Origin: an uncultured Verrucomicrobiota bacterium
GTDB taxonomy: Bacteria > Verrucomicrobiota > Verrucomicrobiia > Limisphaerales > AAA164-E04
Reading direction: 5' to 3'
Assembly: GCA_913061285.1 (NCBI GenBank)
Contig: CAJXVR010000012.1
Coordinates: forward strand, 1 to 48,798
Length of the DNA: 48,798 nucleotides
Position numbers and translations under genes: made by a program. Below are positions 36,803 to 45,700 of the stretch, piece by piece. The stretch's first letter is position 1, and each line of letters starts with the position of its first letter. Below the pieces are notes generated by a model. The model searched no databases and had not been told where the DNA came from. It saw only the letters and a list, made by a program, of their open reading frames with translations.

Positions 36803-36839
36803 GCGCGTACCCCTTAATCCTGAATCAAAGGACATACGT

Positions 36840-39800
36840 ATGACGTGTAGTTGGACGAAGTTACGGAATTCAGCTCGAGTCGCCACGCTGGCTGCTCTCA
36901 TCGCTGGGTTTTCTCATCTCAAAGCCCAGGACCTGGCTAGTGGTCTAGTGGCTTACTGGCCACTGGATGTGGTACAGGGAACAAAGACTCCTGATCTGGT
37001 GAACGGCTATGATATGGAGCTTAATAACCTAAGCGCGGATGACCTGGTTCCAGGTCAATCCGGAAACGCAATGGCCTTCGATAATGCTCGTCAGACCTTG
37101 TTGTCTCGTGTGCATGAAGCGGGCGAAGATTTGCCAGCCAATCAACATGCTTCTTGGACGCTGTCAATTTGGGTGCAACTCGATGGCAATGGGCAGAATG
37201 ACCTGCGTATCTTCTCTGAAGGAAATACCGAAGACAGTAATCCCTTGTTCAATCTAGGTACTCACAATGGTGGGGCTTCTGGGCAGTTGGATGTATTTAT
37301 CCGAAACGGCGCGGGTGGCTGGCCAACCGTTGGGCATATCTACAGTGAGCAAGAGCCCTTTGATGGGACCTGGCATCATGTGGTTTGGGTTGAAGACAAC
37401 GGTGCTCGCTCAATCTATATCGATGGAAATCTAGATAGCCTAGAGATTGAAGCTGCTCCTATGGAGGGTGATTTCCCGGTAAACAATACCACTATCGGTG
37501 GAATTTTACGTGCTTCGGCATCCCATTGGGTGAGTGGTAATCTTGATGAAGCCGCGATCTGGAAACGTGCTCTCTCGGCAGATGAAATCGCTGAGGTACG
37601 AGACAATGGCTTGGGTTCGGTGTTCTCACCGCTTGGAAATGGCCTTGTTTCCTACTGGCCGCTTGATGAAGTTCAAGGGACCAAGACTCCTGATCTCGTA
37701 AACGGCTATGATATGGAGCTCAACAATCTTACTGCCGATGATCTTGTTGATGGGCAGTCAGGGAAGGCAATGGCGTTTGATAATGCTCGCCAGACCCTTT
37801 TGTCTCGCGTTCACGAAGCAGGCGAAGATTTGCCTGCGAATCAGCACGATTCATGGACCCTCTCCTTGTGGGCTCAGCTAGACGGTAATGGTCAAAATGA
37901 TCTTCGAATTTTCTCCGAGGGGAATACTGAAGATAGCAATCCTCTTTTCAACCTGGGTACTCACAACGGTGGGGCTTCTGGTCAATTGGATGTTTTTATT
38001 CGAAATGGAAACGGTGGCTGGCCAACGGTTGGGCACATTTACAGTGAGCAAGAGCCGTTCGATGGTAGCTGGCATCATATCGTTTGGGTTGAAGATGGTG
38101 GTGCCCGCTCGATCTATGTTGACGGCAACTTGGATAGTCTTGAAATCGAAGCTCGTCCTGAAGAGGGAGAGTTTCCCGTCAACAACACGACGATCGGTGG
38201 CATTCTTCGCGCTTCTGCCTCCCACTGGGTAACCGGAAATCTCGATGAGGTTGCTATTTGGAAACGTGCGCTCTCGGCTGACGAGATCAGTGAGGTGAAT
38301 AGCAATGGCTTGAGCTCGGTATTCCCTGCGTTAGCCCGAGGGTTGGTCTCTCATTGGCCTTTGGATGAAGTCCAAGGAACCAAGACTCCGGACGTCGTGA
38401 GTGGCTATGACATGGATCTCAATAACTTGGAAGCAAGTGATCTCGTTCCCGGTAAGAACGGCAACGCATTCATGTTCGACAACGGGCGTCAAACGCTTCT
38501 CTCACGTGTGCATGAACCCGGCGAAGCGCTTCCTGCCAACCAGCACGATTCATGGACTCTTTCTATCTGGGCAAATCTCGATGGCAACGGGCAGAATGAC
38601 TTGCGTGTTTTCTCAGAGGGAAATACCGAAGACAGTAATCCCTTGTTCAACCTAGGTACCCACAATGGTGGGGCATCTGGACAGTTGGATGTTTTCATCC
38701 GAAATGGAAGCGGTGGCTGGCCAACGGTTGGACACATTTACAGCGAGCAAGAGCCCTTCGATGGATCCTGGCATCACATCGCTTGGGTCCAAGACGGTGC
38801 GTCACGTTCAATCTATGTCGATGGAAACCTCGATAGCTTAGAGATCGATGCCCGGCCGGAAGAAGGTGACTTTCCTGTCAATAATACCACCATTGGTGGT
38901 ATCTTGCGGGCCTCAGCCTCTCATTGGGTTAGTGGTCAGCTTGATGATGCGGCTATTTGGAGTCGTGCCTTGAGTGAGGCAGAGATCAACGAAGTCATCA
39001 ATAACGGTGTGCCTCGTGTGATTTCTCGTTCACAGCCAATCGTTATTCGTAGCTTTGCTGGTGACTTCCCTGCGGTGGTCAAGGGAGATACGGTCGTGTT
39101 GCGCTGGGATGCGAGCGCTGATGCAACGCTTTCGATCAATCACGGAATCGGTGATGTCACCGCATCATCTCAGTTCGGTGTTGGGAGTGTTGAAGTTGCC
39201 TTGGAGGCAACAAAAACCTTCACGCTTACTGCTTCTCGAGATGGTCAGTCTGTTTCGACAGACTTGAAGATCAGTGCCCTCGACGGGGTGGGTGATGGTT
39301 GGGCATTGCTTGATAACTTCGATGCTTGGCCTCTAGGAAATATCAATGGGATCGGCTCATGGAAGAATCCTGAAGGGGATGCCGTTGTGGTTGAAGGTCC
39401 AGAAAGTCAGGCCTTGACCTTTCTTGCTGGGGCGGCTCTCAACGCGCTTGAACTGAAATCACGCACGATCAACGAAGGCGAGAAGACGACCTTATTCTTC
39501 CGGGCATTTGTGGATCCGGAGTCAGAGTTCGACGGTCTGCAACTCAATATCGGTGTTTCCGAGAAACCCATTCGGTTTGTCGGTGATTTCGATGATGATG
39601 TCGGTCCTTTCGTTCGCTTCGATAATTCTGAAGGATTCGGTGTCGACGTCATGGCAACCGATGGTGTCGGAGGTGCTCCAGAGTGGATTAATGAGACACT
39701 CACTGAAGGGGATACCTACAACATCTGGTTGGATATCGACAATCGTTCCGTTGAAGACGGTGACCTTTTCAATATTCACGTTCAGAAAGTCGGTGACGAG

Positions 39801-40304
39801 CGCAAGACCCTTGTCGAAGGATTCACGTCAGATCGAAATCCTGCTGGTTCAGCGGATCTCGGTGCTGTCTTCCCGCAACTGGATACCCTATTTACGGTAG
39901 CCTTTGGCGGTAGTGCATCGGATGGGTTGGTTCAATTCGACGATTTCTATCTTGGCACCACGGGCTCATTCAGTGAGTCCATTCCTGTTGCTGTTCAAGC
40001 AACAGAATTCATTGCTGAGGTCGAATCACCGATTACCGAACCTCCTGTTGTGGTCGAACCACCGGTCGTCGAACCACCGGTTGTGATTCCTCCAGTCGTC
40101 TTGCCTCCTGTTCCTGGTGGGCCTGCAGGTGAGATTACCGGCGTTGTCGCCAATGCTGACGGGTCGTTCACTATTAGCTACACTGGTACGCTTCACGGCA
40201 GTGCAGATGTGGCGGGTGACTTTGCCCCAGTTGATGGTGCTACGTCTCCGTTTACGGTGAATCCTGGCGCTGGTGAAGCAGTTCAGTTCTACATCGCACG
40301 GTAG
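36840..40304 (+). CDS. Secreted protein with three tandem LamG domains
   Basis: A 1154-residue secreted protein. Signal peptide about 1-29. Three near-identical units of exactly 233 residues follow (35-267, 268-500, 501-733), each a LamG/concanavalin-like domain starting GLVxxWPLDxVQGTKTPD. The segments NTEDSNPLFNLG and WPTVGHIYSEQEPFDG occur unchanged in all three. Residues about 740-830 look like an Ig-type domain and about 830-1050 like a beta-sandwich. A Pro-Val linker (PPVV repeats) and a C-terminal domain with YTGTLHGSADVAG and a FYIAR-type end follow. LamG proteins bind glycans or surfaces, and the C-terminal domain type is common in Opitutae secreted proteins. Confidence 0.9.
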   Translation: MTCSWTKLRNSARVATLAALIAGFSHLKAQDLASGLVAYWPLDVVQGTKTPDLVNGYDMELNNLSADDLVPGQSGNAMAFDNARQTLLSRVHEAGEDLPANQHASWTLSIWVQLDGNGQNDLRIFSEGNTEDSNPLFNLGTHNGGASGQLDVFIRNGAGGWPTVGHIYSEQEPFDGTWHHVVWVEDNGARSIYIDGNLDSLEIEAAPMEGDFPVNNTTIGGILRASASHWVSGNLDEAAIWKRALSADEIAEVRDNGLGSVFSPLGNGLVSYWPLDEVQGTKTPDLVNGYDMELNNLTADDLVDGQSGKAMAFDNARQTLLSRVHEAGEDLPANQHDSWTLSLWAQLDGNGQNDLRIFSEGNTEDSNPLFNLGTHNGGASGQLDVFIRNGNGGWPTVGHIYSEQEPFDGSWHHIVWVEDGGARSIYVDGNLDSLEIEARPEEGEFPVNNTTIGGILRASASHWVTGNLDEVAIWKRALSADEISEVNSNGLSSVFPALARGLVSHWPLDEVQGTKTPDVVSGYDMDLNNLEASDLVPGKNGNAFMFDNGRQTLLSRVHEPGEALPANQHDSWTLSIWANLDGNGQNDLRVFSEGNTEDSNPLFNLGTHNGGASGQLDVFIRNGSGGWPTVGHIYSEQEPFDGSWHHIAWVQDGASRSIYVDGNLDSLEIDARPEEGDFPVNNTTIGGILRASASHWVSGQLDDAAIWSRALSEAEINEVINNGVPRVISRSQPIVIRSFAGDFPAVVKGDTVVLRWDASADATLSINHGIGDVTASSQFGVGSVEVALEATKTFTLTASRDGQSVSTDLKISALDGVGDGWALLDNFDAWPLGNINGIGSWKNPEGDAVVVEGPESQALTFLAGAALNALELKSRTINEGEKTTLFFRAFVDPESEFDGLQLNIGVSEKPIRFVGDFDDDVGPFVRFDNSEGFGVDVMATDGVGGAPEWINETLTEGDTYNIWLDIDNRSVEDGDLFNIHVQKVGDERKTLVEGFTSDRNPAGSADLGAVFPQLDTLFTVAFGGSASDGLVQFDDFYLGTTGSFSESIPVAVQATEFIAEVESPITEPPVVVEPPVVEPPVVIPPVVLPPVPGGPAGEITGVVANADGSFTISYTGTLHGSADVAGDFAPVDGATSPFTVNPGAGEAVQFYIAR
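36942..39038 (+). repeat. Three direct 699-bp repeats encoding LamG units
   Basis: Units begin at 36942, 37641 and 38340, exactly 699 bases (233 codons) apart, with long shared stretches at the DNA level and scattered, mostly synonymous, differences. This is recent tandem duplication with in-frame length fixed. Confidence 0.9.
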
Positions 40305-40340
40305 ACTGTAGGATATTCGATAGGAGTTTTCTATCAGGCA

Positions 40341-40373
40341 AGGGAGACCGGCTATGCTGGTCTCCCTTTTTTT
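40341..40373 (+). terminator. Intrinsic terminator after the LamG gene
   Basis: The stem AGGGAGACCGGC pairs with GCTGGTCTCCCT (40341-40366; one G-T wobble, three-base loop TAT), followed by T to 40373. It lies 36 bases after the LamG stop. Confidence 0.9.
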
Positions 40374-40574
40374 ATTGCTGGAAGGAAGAGAATCGCTGTC
40401 ATCTCGAATGGTCCGTCGTCTACGGCCTAGGTTGCTGTTTTCATTGTCGTTTCGGCGGAAATCCGATGGTTTTGCTCTAATGCCCCTGATCAAACCGGCA
40501 CGCTTGATGCTGTTCTAACCTTGTCGAATAGAGATCTTCGATCGCTTTGGCGAGGTAGATCAGAAAGGAAGGTT

Positions 40575-41120
40575 ATGGGCGTGTTTGTTTCAGCTCACGG
40601 TGAAATTGCGGAAGAGTCCAACTCGACTCTGAGGGATTTGAAATCCCCAGACTGGGAGAGGTGGCTTTTAGGTTCTCGGCCACATCGAGCCTTGCTTAGA
40701 GCTCTTGGGATTGTTCTCGTTGGCGCCTTTCTTTTGCAAACAATTGTTCTCCCTCTTCGTGTCGATGGGAATAGTATGGAGCCGAGCTTTCACTCCCGTG
40801 AATTTCTGCTGGCGGAGCGGCTCTCCTATCGATTTCGAACGCCTCAGGTTTCCGATGTGGTCGCGATCAAAACGAACCAGAACGGTGTGACCATACTCAA
40901 ACGGATCATTGCTGGGCCTGGCGATACTGTTGCCATGTCGGAGGGACGATTGAGTGTGAATGGAGTTTGGCTATCGGAATCCTACGCGAAGACGACAGAC
41001 GGGTGGAGTATGGCTCCGATTTCTCTCGGGGTTGACGAGTATTGGGTCATTGGCGACAACCGTTCGGTTTCAGTCTTCGGAAAGGTTCACAGAGGGAACA
41101 TTCTTGGAAAGGTATGGTGA
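40575..41120 (+). CDS. lepB: Signal peptidase I
   Basis: A 181-residue S26 peptidase. One membrane helix (about 40-60) precedes the catalytic domain. The nucleophile is S67 in GNSMEPSF, the general base is K109 in ILKRIIAGPGD, and box E is VIGDNRSVSVFGKV. AAGGAAGG directly before the ATG at 40575 supports this start over an upstream frame to 40521. It is short for the Gram-negative type and has one membrane helix, so it could be a second, specialised copy. It starts the gene group that ends in the FtsK-like ATPase. Confidence 0.92.
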   Translation: MGVFVSAHGEIAEESNSTLRDLKSPDWERWLLGSRPHRALLRALGIVLVGAFLLQTIVLPLRVDGNSMEPSFHSREFLLAERLSYRFRTPQVSDVVAIKTNQNGVTILKRIIAGPGDTVAMSEGRLSVNGVWLSESYAKTTDGWSMAPISLGVDEYWVIGDNRSVSVFGKVHRGNILGKVW

Positions 41121-41126
41121 GTTACG

Positions 41127-41615
41127 ATGAAGACAATGCTTGCGGTGCTGTTGATGATTGGCGCTTTGGTGACGGATGTGCCTGTTGCCTGGAGACCTTG
41201 GCTGACAGACGCTTCGCTAAAGTTGACTTTGTCGCGCAGTGCGAAGGAGCTAACCCGCTATTTCAAAGATGCGACGAACTCGGATTGGCTGCAGTTCATT
41301 GACGGATTGACTCCGAACGCCAAGATACGGCTTTCGCTTCTCGGGCAGGAATTTCGTTTCGATGGGCAGGCTGAGGTTGCTAAAACGATCCGCTGTCATC
41401 ATGAGTTGCTTCGTGGCTTGACGCTCAAGGCCTCGAACGCCGTGGTCGTCTCAGAAGCTGGTCGCTTGGCGTCGGTGTTGGTTCAGGCCGTGGTAGGCAG
41501 CGACGGGCACGGTTTCGCTGAGCCTGTGATGCTGCGCTTGGCTCTCATCAAGGTCAATGGTCGTTGGCTCATTCATCAGGTTGAAACGGTGGAAGGCTAC
41601 ATCTCACTAATCTGA
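41127..41615 (+). CDS. Exported NTF2/SnoaL-like hypothetical protein
   Basis: A 162-residue protein with a short hydrophobic N-terminus (about 3-20, a possible signal) and a compact alpha/beta domain with LIKVNGRWLIHQVETVEGYI, a pattern typical of NTF2-like folds. I do not recognise a named family. It lies six bases after lepB, so it may share a transcript with it, and 115 bases before the WXG100-like gene. Confidence 0.6.
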   Translation: MKTMLAVLLMIGALVTDVPVAWRPWLTDASLKLTLSRSAKELTRYFKDATNSDWLQFIDGLTPNAKIRLSLLGQEFRFDGQAEVAKTIRCHHELLRGLTLKASNAVVVSEAGRLASVLVQAVVGSDGHGFAEPVMLRLALIKVNGRWLIHQVETVEGYISLI

Positions 41616-41642
41616 CCGTATATTTCGGTTTCGGTGTTTTCC

Positions 41643-41672
41643 TTGCACAATTTTCCTGACCGGGTCTGATAC
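41643..41672 (+). promoter_or_regulatory. Promoter-like sequence before the WXG100/FtsK locus
   Basis: TTGCAC (41643-41648) and TGATAC (41667-41672) with an 18-base spacer, 58 bases before the ATG at 41731. This is a modest match to the sigma-70 consensus, and the intergenic gap supports a separate transcript for the downstream genes. Confidence 0.35.
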
Positions 41673-41730
41673 TTGCTCTTATACTCAATGCCGTGATGGC
41701 GTGTATGTTGAGAAGAGAAAGGGCTCGTTG

Positions 41731-42003
41731 ATGACTCAAGCAATAATGGATCCAGAGGAAGTTCGGCGCTTTGCCAAAGAGCTTAAGAATTTTAACTCGG
41801 GGTTACAGCACGGGATGTCCTTGCTTGAGGCTCGGTTCAAGGCCTTGGGAGATAGCTGGCAAGATCAAGAACATCAGCGGTTTGCTGACGAGTTTAGTCA
41901 GACCATGCGCTCCTTGAAAAAATTTGTTGAGGTTTCTAATCAACATACGCCTCTTCTGTTGCGCAAAGCGCAACGCATTGAGGATTATTTGGAACAACGC
42001 TAG
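41731..42003 (+). CDS. WXG100-like small helical protein (possible type VII secretion target)
   Basis: A 90-residue all-helical protein with a W-x-D turn (LGDSWQDQEHQRFADEFSQT) at the midpoint, where WXG100/ESAT-6 proteins have W-x-G between two helices. Length, composition (few Cys or Pro) and position before an FtsK/EssC-type ATPase support the family. ATG 41731 is preferred over GTG 41701, which has no ribosome site. It lacks a signal peptide, as expected for a type VII substrate. Confidence 0.68.
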   Translation: MTQAIMDPEEVRRFAKELKNFNSGLQHGMSLLEARFKALGDSWQDQEHQRFADEFSQTMRSLKKFVEVSNQHTPLLLRKAQRIEDYLEQR

Positions 42004-42005
42004 TC

Positions 42006-42581
42006 ATGCCAGACAAGGCTCATCTAACCTCACTAGATGCACTCGACTCGTTTCGTAGTCGGATGATTCAGTATTTGGAGAAAGCGACCACGGTTCTCGA
42101 TGAAGTGAATAGTGAGGTGCGAGGAACGTCCGCATGGCTAGAGGATCGACAGAAACCATACTGGGAGCAACAGATTCGAGTTCGGACACGTGCTCTCGAA
42201 GAGGCGCAGCATGAGGCCTTTGGGGCGCGTTTGTCTCAGTTTCGGGAGACCAATGATGCGCAGCAAATGGCGATTCATCGGGCGAAGCGAGCCTTGCGTG
42301 AGGCAGAGGAAAAGCTTCGGCGGGTCAAGTTGTGGTGTCGCCGTTATCAGAGTGACGTAGAACCGCTGGGGCGCGAAGTAGAGAAATTGCGAACGGTTCT
42401 CGTAATGGATTTGAAGAAGGGCGCGAGTCACTTGGAGCGTATCTTGAGAGCTTTGGATGGGTATGCCGCCCGCCAGGCGGCTTTGCTTGAAGAGCGATCA
42501 GAGATGTTAGAGGGACTAGGGAGCGAGACAAGCGATGCTGGTCCTCCAGGAGCCGGCATGACTGAGGAGACCGGGAAGTAA
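42006..42581 (+). CDS. Coiled-coil protein of the WXG100/FtsK locus
   Basis: A 191-residue protein, mostly predicted coiled-coil helix (about 15-165; EKATTVLDEVNSEVRGTS, EAEEKLRRVKLWCRRYQSD), with a low-complexity Gly/Glu tail and no signal peptide. It starts two bases after the WXG100-like gene and ends five bases before the next small gene. It may be a chaperone or structural partner. I cannot name a family. Confidence 0.72.
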   Translation: MPDKAHLTSLDALDSFRSRMIQYLEKATTVLDEVNSEVRGTSAWLEDRQKPYWEQQIRVRTRALEEAQHEAFGARLSQFRETNDAQQMAIHRAKRALREAEEKLRRVKLWCRRYQSDVEPLGREVEKLRTVLVMDLKKGASHLERILRALDGYAARQAALLEERSEMLEGLGSETSDAGPPGAGMTEETGK

Positions 42582-42586
42582 TTGTT

Positions 42587-42796
42587 GTGAGTTTGCCAGG
42601 ACGAAATCAGTTGATGACCTTGACCAAAGAGCTCCTGCGTAGCTGGGAACAGACGCGCGCTGTTTGGAAGGATCAGAAAGCGGAGGAGTTCGAGCAAACT
42701 TATCTTAATGATTTGGAATCGAGTGTGAATCGAGCGATCTATGGAATGGAGAAACTCGACGGGATGTTGAAAAGGGTTAAGAAGGATTGTGGATAG
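42587..42796 (+). CDS. Second WXG100-like small protein
   Basis: A 69-residue helical protein with a WKDQKAEEFEQTYL segment, again a W-x-D turn followed by acidic residues as in WXG100 folds. The start is GTG at 42587 with GGGAAG nearby. Its end overlaps the ATPase gene by eight bases. Together with the 90-residue protein it may form a heterodimer-like substrate pair. Confidence 0.62.
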   Translation: MSLPGRNQLMTLTKELLRSWEQTRAVWKDQKAEEFEQTYLNDLESSVNRAIYGMEKLDGMLKRVKKDCG

Positions 42797-45700
42797 TTTA
42801 CTCACAGCAGGGAGAACGATTAAAGTCGTTGAGGAGCTTCGAGAAACCGTCAACGGACTCGTTGCTCGAGAAACAACGCTGATTGAAGCTCGCGATCAGG
42901 AGCTTGATGCCATTCGGCGGAAATACGATTTGCTCAAGGCGCGAGATCGTCAGCAGTCGGAAGAAGCGGCCGGGCGTGCGAGTGCGCAGCTACAGGCAAA
43001 AAGAAGCCGCCTCGAATCCAAGTATGACGGCCGGCAGCGATGGATCGAAGAATCCTTGAAGCGTGCGAAGGCGGCTTTGGATCATTCTGAAGAGCAAACG
43101 CTTAGTCAGCAAAAATACGAAAATCAAAAGGACCTCTTGCTGGCCAGCCGAAAGCACGATGCTGATTCTGTGGCTTTAGATAAAACCTTGAAGTCGTTCA
43201 CGAATGAGCTGGATGTCGAGCTGGAAAGGTTTGAGGTAATCAAGGAACGGGTGTGGCGAATCGGACGGGTTTATTCACCTCTGAGAAAGTCCTTTGAAAG
43301 AGAGCCTGAAGATTCATCGGGACATGAGGTTTACGCTGATGAGTATCAGGGCCTAGAGGAGTTGCGGGCAGAGCTTCAGAGAATTGAAAAGGGACTGGGG
43401 GGCTCGCTTCGAACTTCAGTGGTCAGGTTTTTTTCGGCGGTGCCTTTTTGGATGATTCTATTGTTGATTAGCGTGTCGGTGGGGCTGGGGTATGCCTTTC
43501 CTCAGATTGGTGATTTGCTTGGTATCAATCCTGGTCAGATCCTGCAGGGCGGTCTCATCGCTAGCGTGGCGGTCAGTGTCGCGTATGGGGCGGGGTTCCT
43601 TTTGGCGAAGCGGCCGGTTCAGCAACTCATTGGCCACATTTGGCGGGTTCATGGACTGAGTGCCCAGTGCCGTGACGCCGCAAGGAGGAGTCGAGAACGA
43701 GCAATTGTTGTTGTTCAAGATGCATTGCAGGAGGTGGAGGGACGTTTGGAGAGCGCGTGGCAATCAGTGAGGCGGCAATCCGCGCAGACCCTTCGGGCCG
43801 GAATGGAAAAACTGGACAAGCAATCGCTGCGATTGTTGGAGAAGAACAAGTCGATGCGGCAATTGGCTCTGGCTTCCGTATCCGAATCTGAAGGCGGGGC
43901 CTTGGGCGTCGGGGCTGAGGAACGGGTGGGCGGTACGAAGATCGCTGCCGAGCAAGCGGCGTTGGAGGCTGAAGTTGTAAAGCGTTTTGCTGATGAGATG
44001 GATACCCTTGTTGGTGAATGGAATGAGCGTGTGCCCAAACGGGTTGACGAGTTAGAACGGAGTGGAGGCGCTGGAGCCATCGAATCCTGTTGGGGTTCTG
44101 ATACATCGGCCTTGCAGCATTGGCAGGCGCCCAGGGAAGGAAATCCTGCAGGGCAATTTGCGTCTCTATCGTTGAATTGCGGCCGTATTGTGGAAGCCCT
44201 GCCAGTTGATCCCCGAATGGATTGGGATGCTGCGGGAACTCTTCTTGTTCCTCTGGCTGTTAAGATGCCGCTTGGGGAATCGGTGCTGTTTGAATCTGAT
44301 GGGACGAGTCCTCAGGAGGTTGTGAACGCGATGAACGAAATCGTCTTGCGGCTTCTGATGAGTTCGCCGGTAGGGCGCCTGCGGTTTACTCTGATCGACC
44401 CTGTCGGGCTGGGGCAGAACTTTGCCGGGCTCATGCATTTGGCTGACTATGATGATCAGATCGTCAATCGGCGTATATGGACGCAATCAGCTCAGGTGGA
44501 TCAGTGTCTAAAGGATCTCACGGAACACATGGAGAAGGTCACTCAAATGTATCTCCGCAATGAATATGACTCGCTTGCGGAATATAATAGGGTGGCTGGG
44601 AATGTGGCTGAGAAGTTTCACCTGCTGGTTGTTTCGGATTTTCCTGTTGGCTTTAGTGAGTCCGCACTCCGTCGTTTGCAAAGCATTGCCGTAAGTGGTC
44701 CCCGCTGTGGCGTGTTTCTAATTCTTCACCGGGATCGAAGACAGCCATTGTTGGATGATTCCGTATTGGATGATCTGAGGAAACATTGTGTTTGGCTTGA
44801 GTCTCATGGAAGTGACTACCGTTTGGGGGCATTCCGTTGGCGAGGTGCCGCTCTTAACTGGAATGAAAGTCCAGACTCTCAATCGGTGATTGATCTGATT
44901 CATCGCATTGGTCAAGCGAGTGTGGATTCGAATCGGGTCGAAGTTCCATTTTCTCATGTCGTGCCGCCTGAGGAGACTCGTTGGTCGCTTGAAACCGGTG
45001 AAGTGATAAAAGTTCCGATTGGTCGAACGGGAGCGTCGAAACTGCAATATTTGACTCTCGGGAAAGGGACACAGCAGCATGCGCTTATTGCCGGGAAAAC
45101 GGGGTCGGGTAAATCGACTCTGTTTCATGTGATAATCACTAATCTCGCACTTTGGTGTCGACCGGATCAAGTGGAGTTCTATCTCGTGGACTTTAAGAAG
45201 GGCGTCGAGTTCAAGTGCTATGCCACCCATCGGCTGCCGCATGCTAAGGTCGTTGCGATTGAAAGCGATCGTGAGTTTGGCCTGAGTGTGCTTGAACGGG
45301 TGGATCAAGAATTGCGGCGACGTGGTGATTTGTTTCGTGACCAGGGAGTGCAAGACTTGGCGAGTTACCGGAAAGCAGCTCCCGGTGAGATGCTGCCGCG
45401 AACCTTGGTCTTGATTGATGAATTTCAAGAGTACTTTGTTGAAGATGATCGTGTGGCGCAGAACGCCGCAGTCTTACTGGATCGCATCGTCAGGCAGGGA
45501 CGAGCGTTCGGGATTCATGTGATTCTTGGGTCTCAGACCCTTGGGGGGGCGTACACCTTGGCGCGAACGACTTTTGCCCAGATGGTTGTGCGCGTGGCAC
45601 TTCAATGTGATGAAGCAGACTCGTATTTAATTATGGATGAAAACAATTCGGCTCCGCGCCTATTATCTCGTCCTGGCGAGGGAATCTATAATGATAGTAG

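Larger units (their letters stand above)
36289..36839. other. Intergenic stretch between tRNA-Lys and the LamG gene
   Basis: A 551-base region that contains only the doubtful 46-codon frame at 36377-36517 and two palindromic elements. CGCTC-GGC-GAGCG forms a small hairpin just before a larger inverted repeat AATGAAT/ATTCATT (36577-36583 with 36605-36611) with an inner GCCC/GGGC pair. The remainder up to the LamG start holds a promoter-like sequence at 36772-36802. No other gene is visible. Confidence 0.6.

Noticed and set aside
40521-41120. Longer start for signal peptidase
   Set aside because: AAGGAAGG is placed for the ATG at 40575, and the extra 18 residues are not typical of the family.
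44718-45428. 236-codon antisense frame within the FtsK-like gene
   Set aside because: Opposite a well-supported gene with Walker motifs; no recognisable domain.
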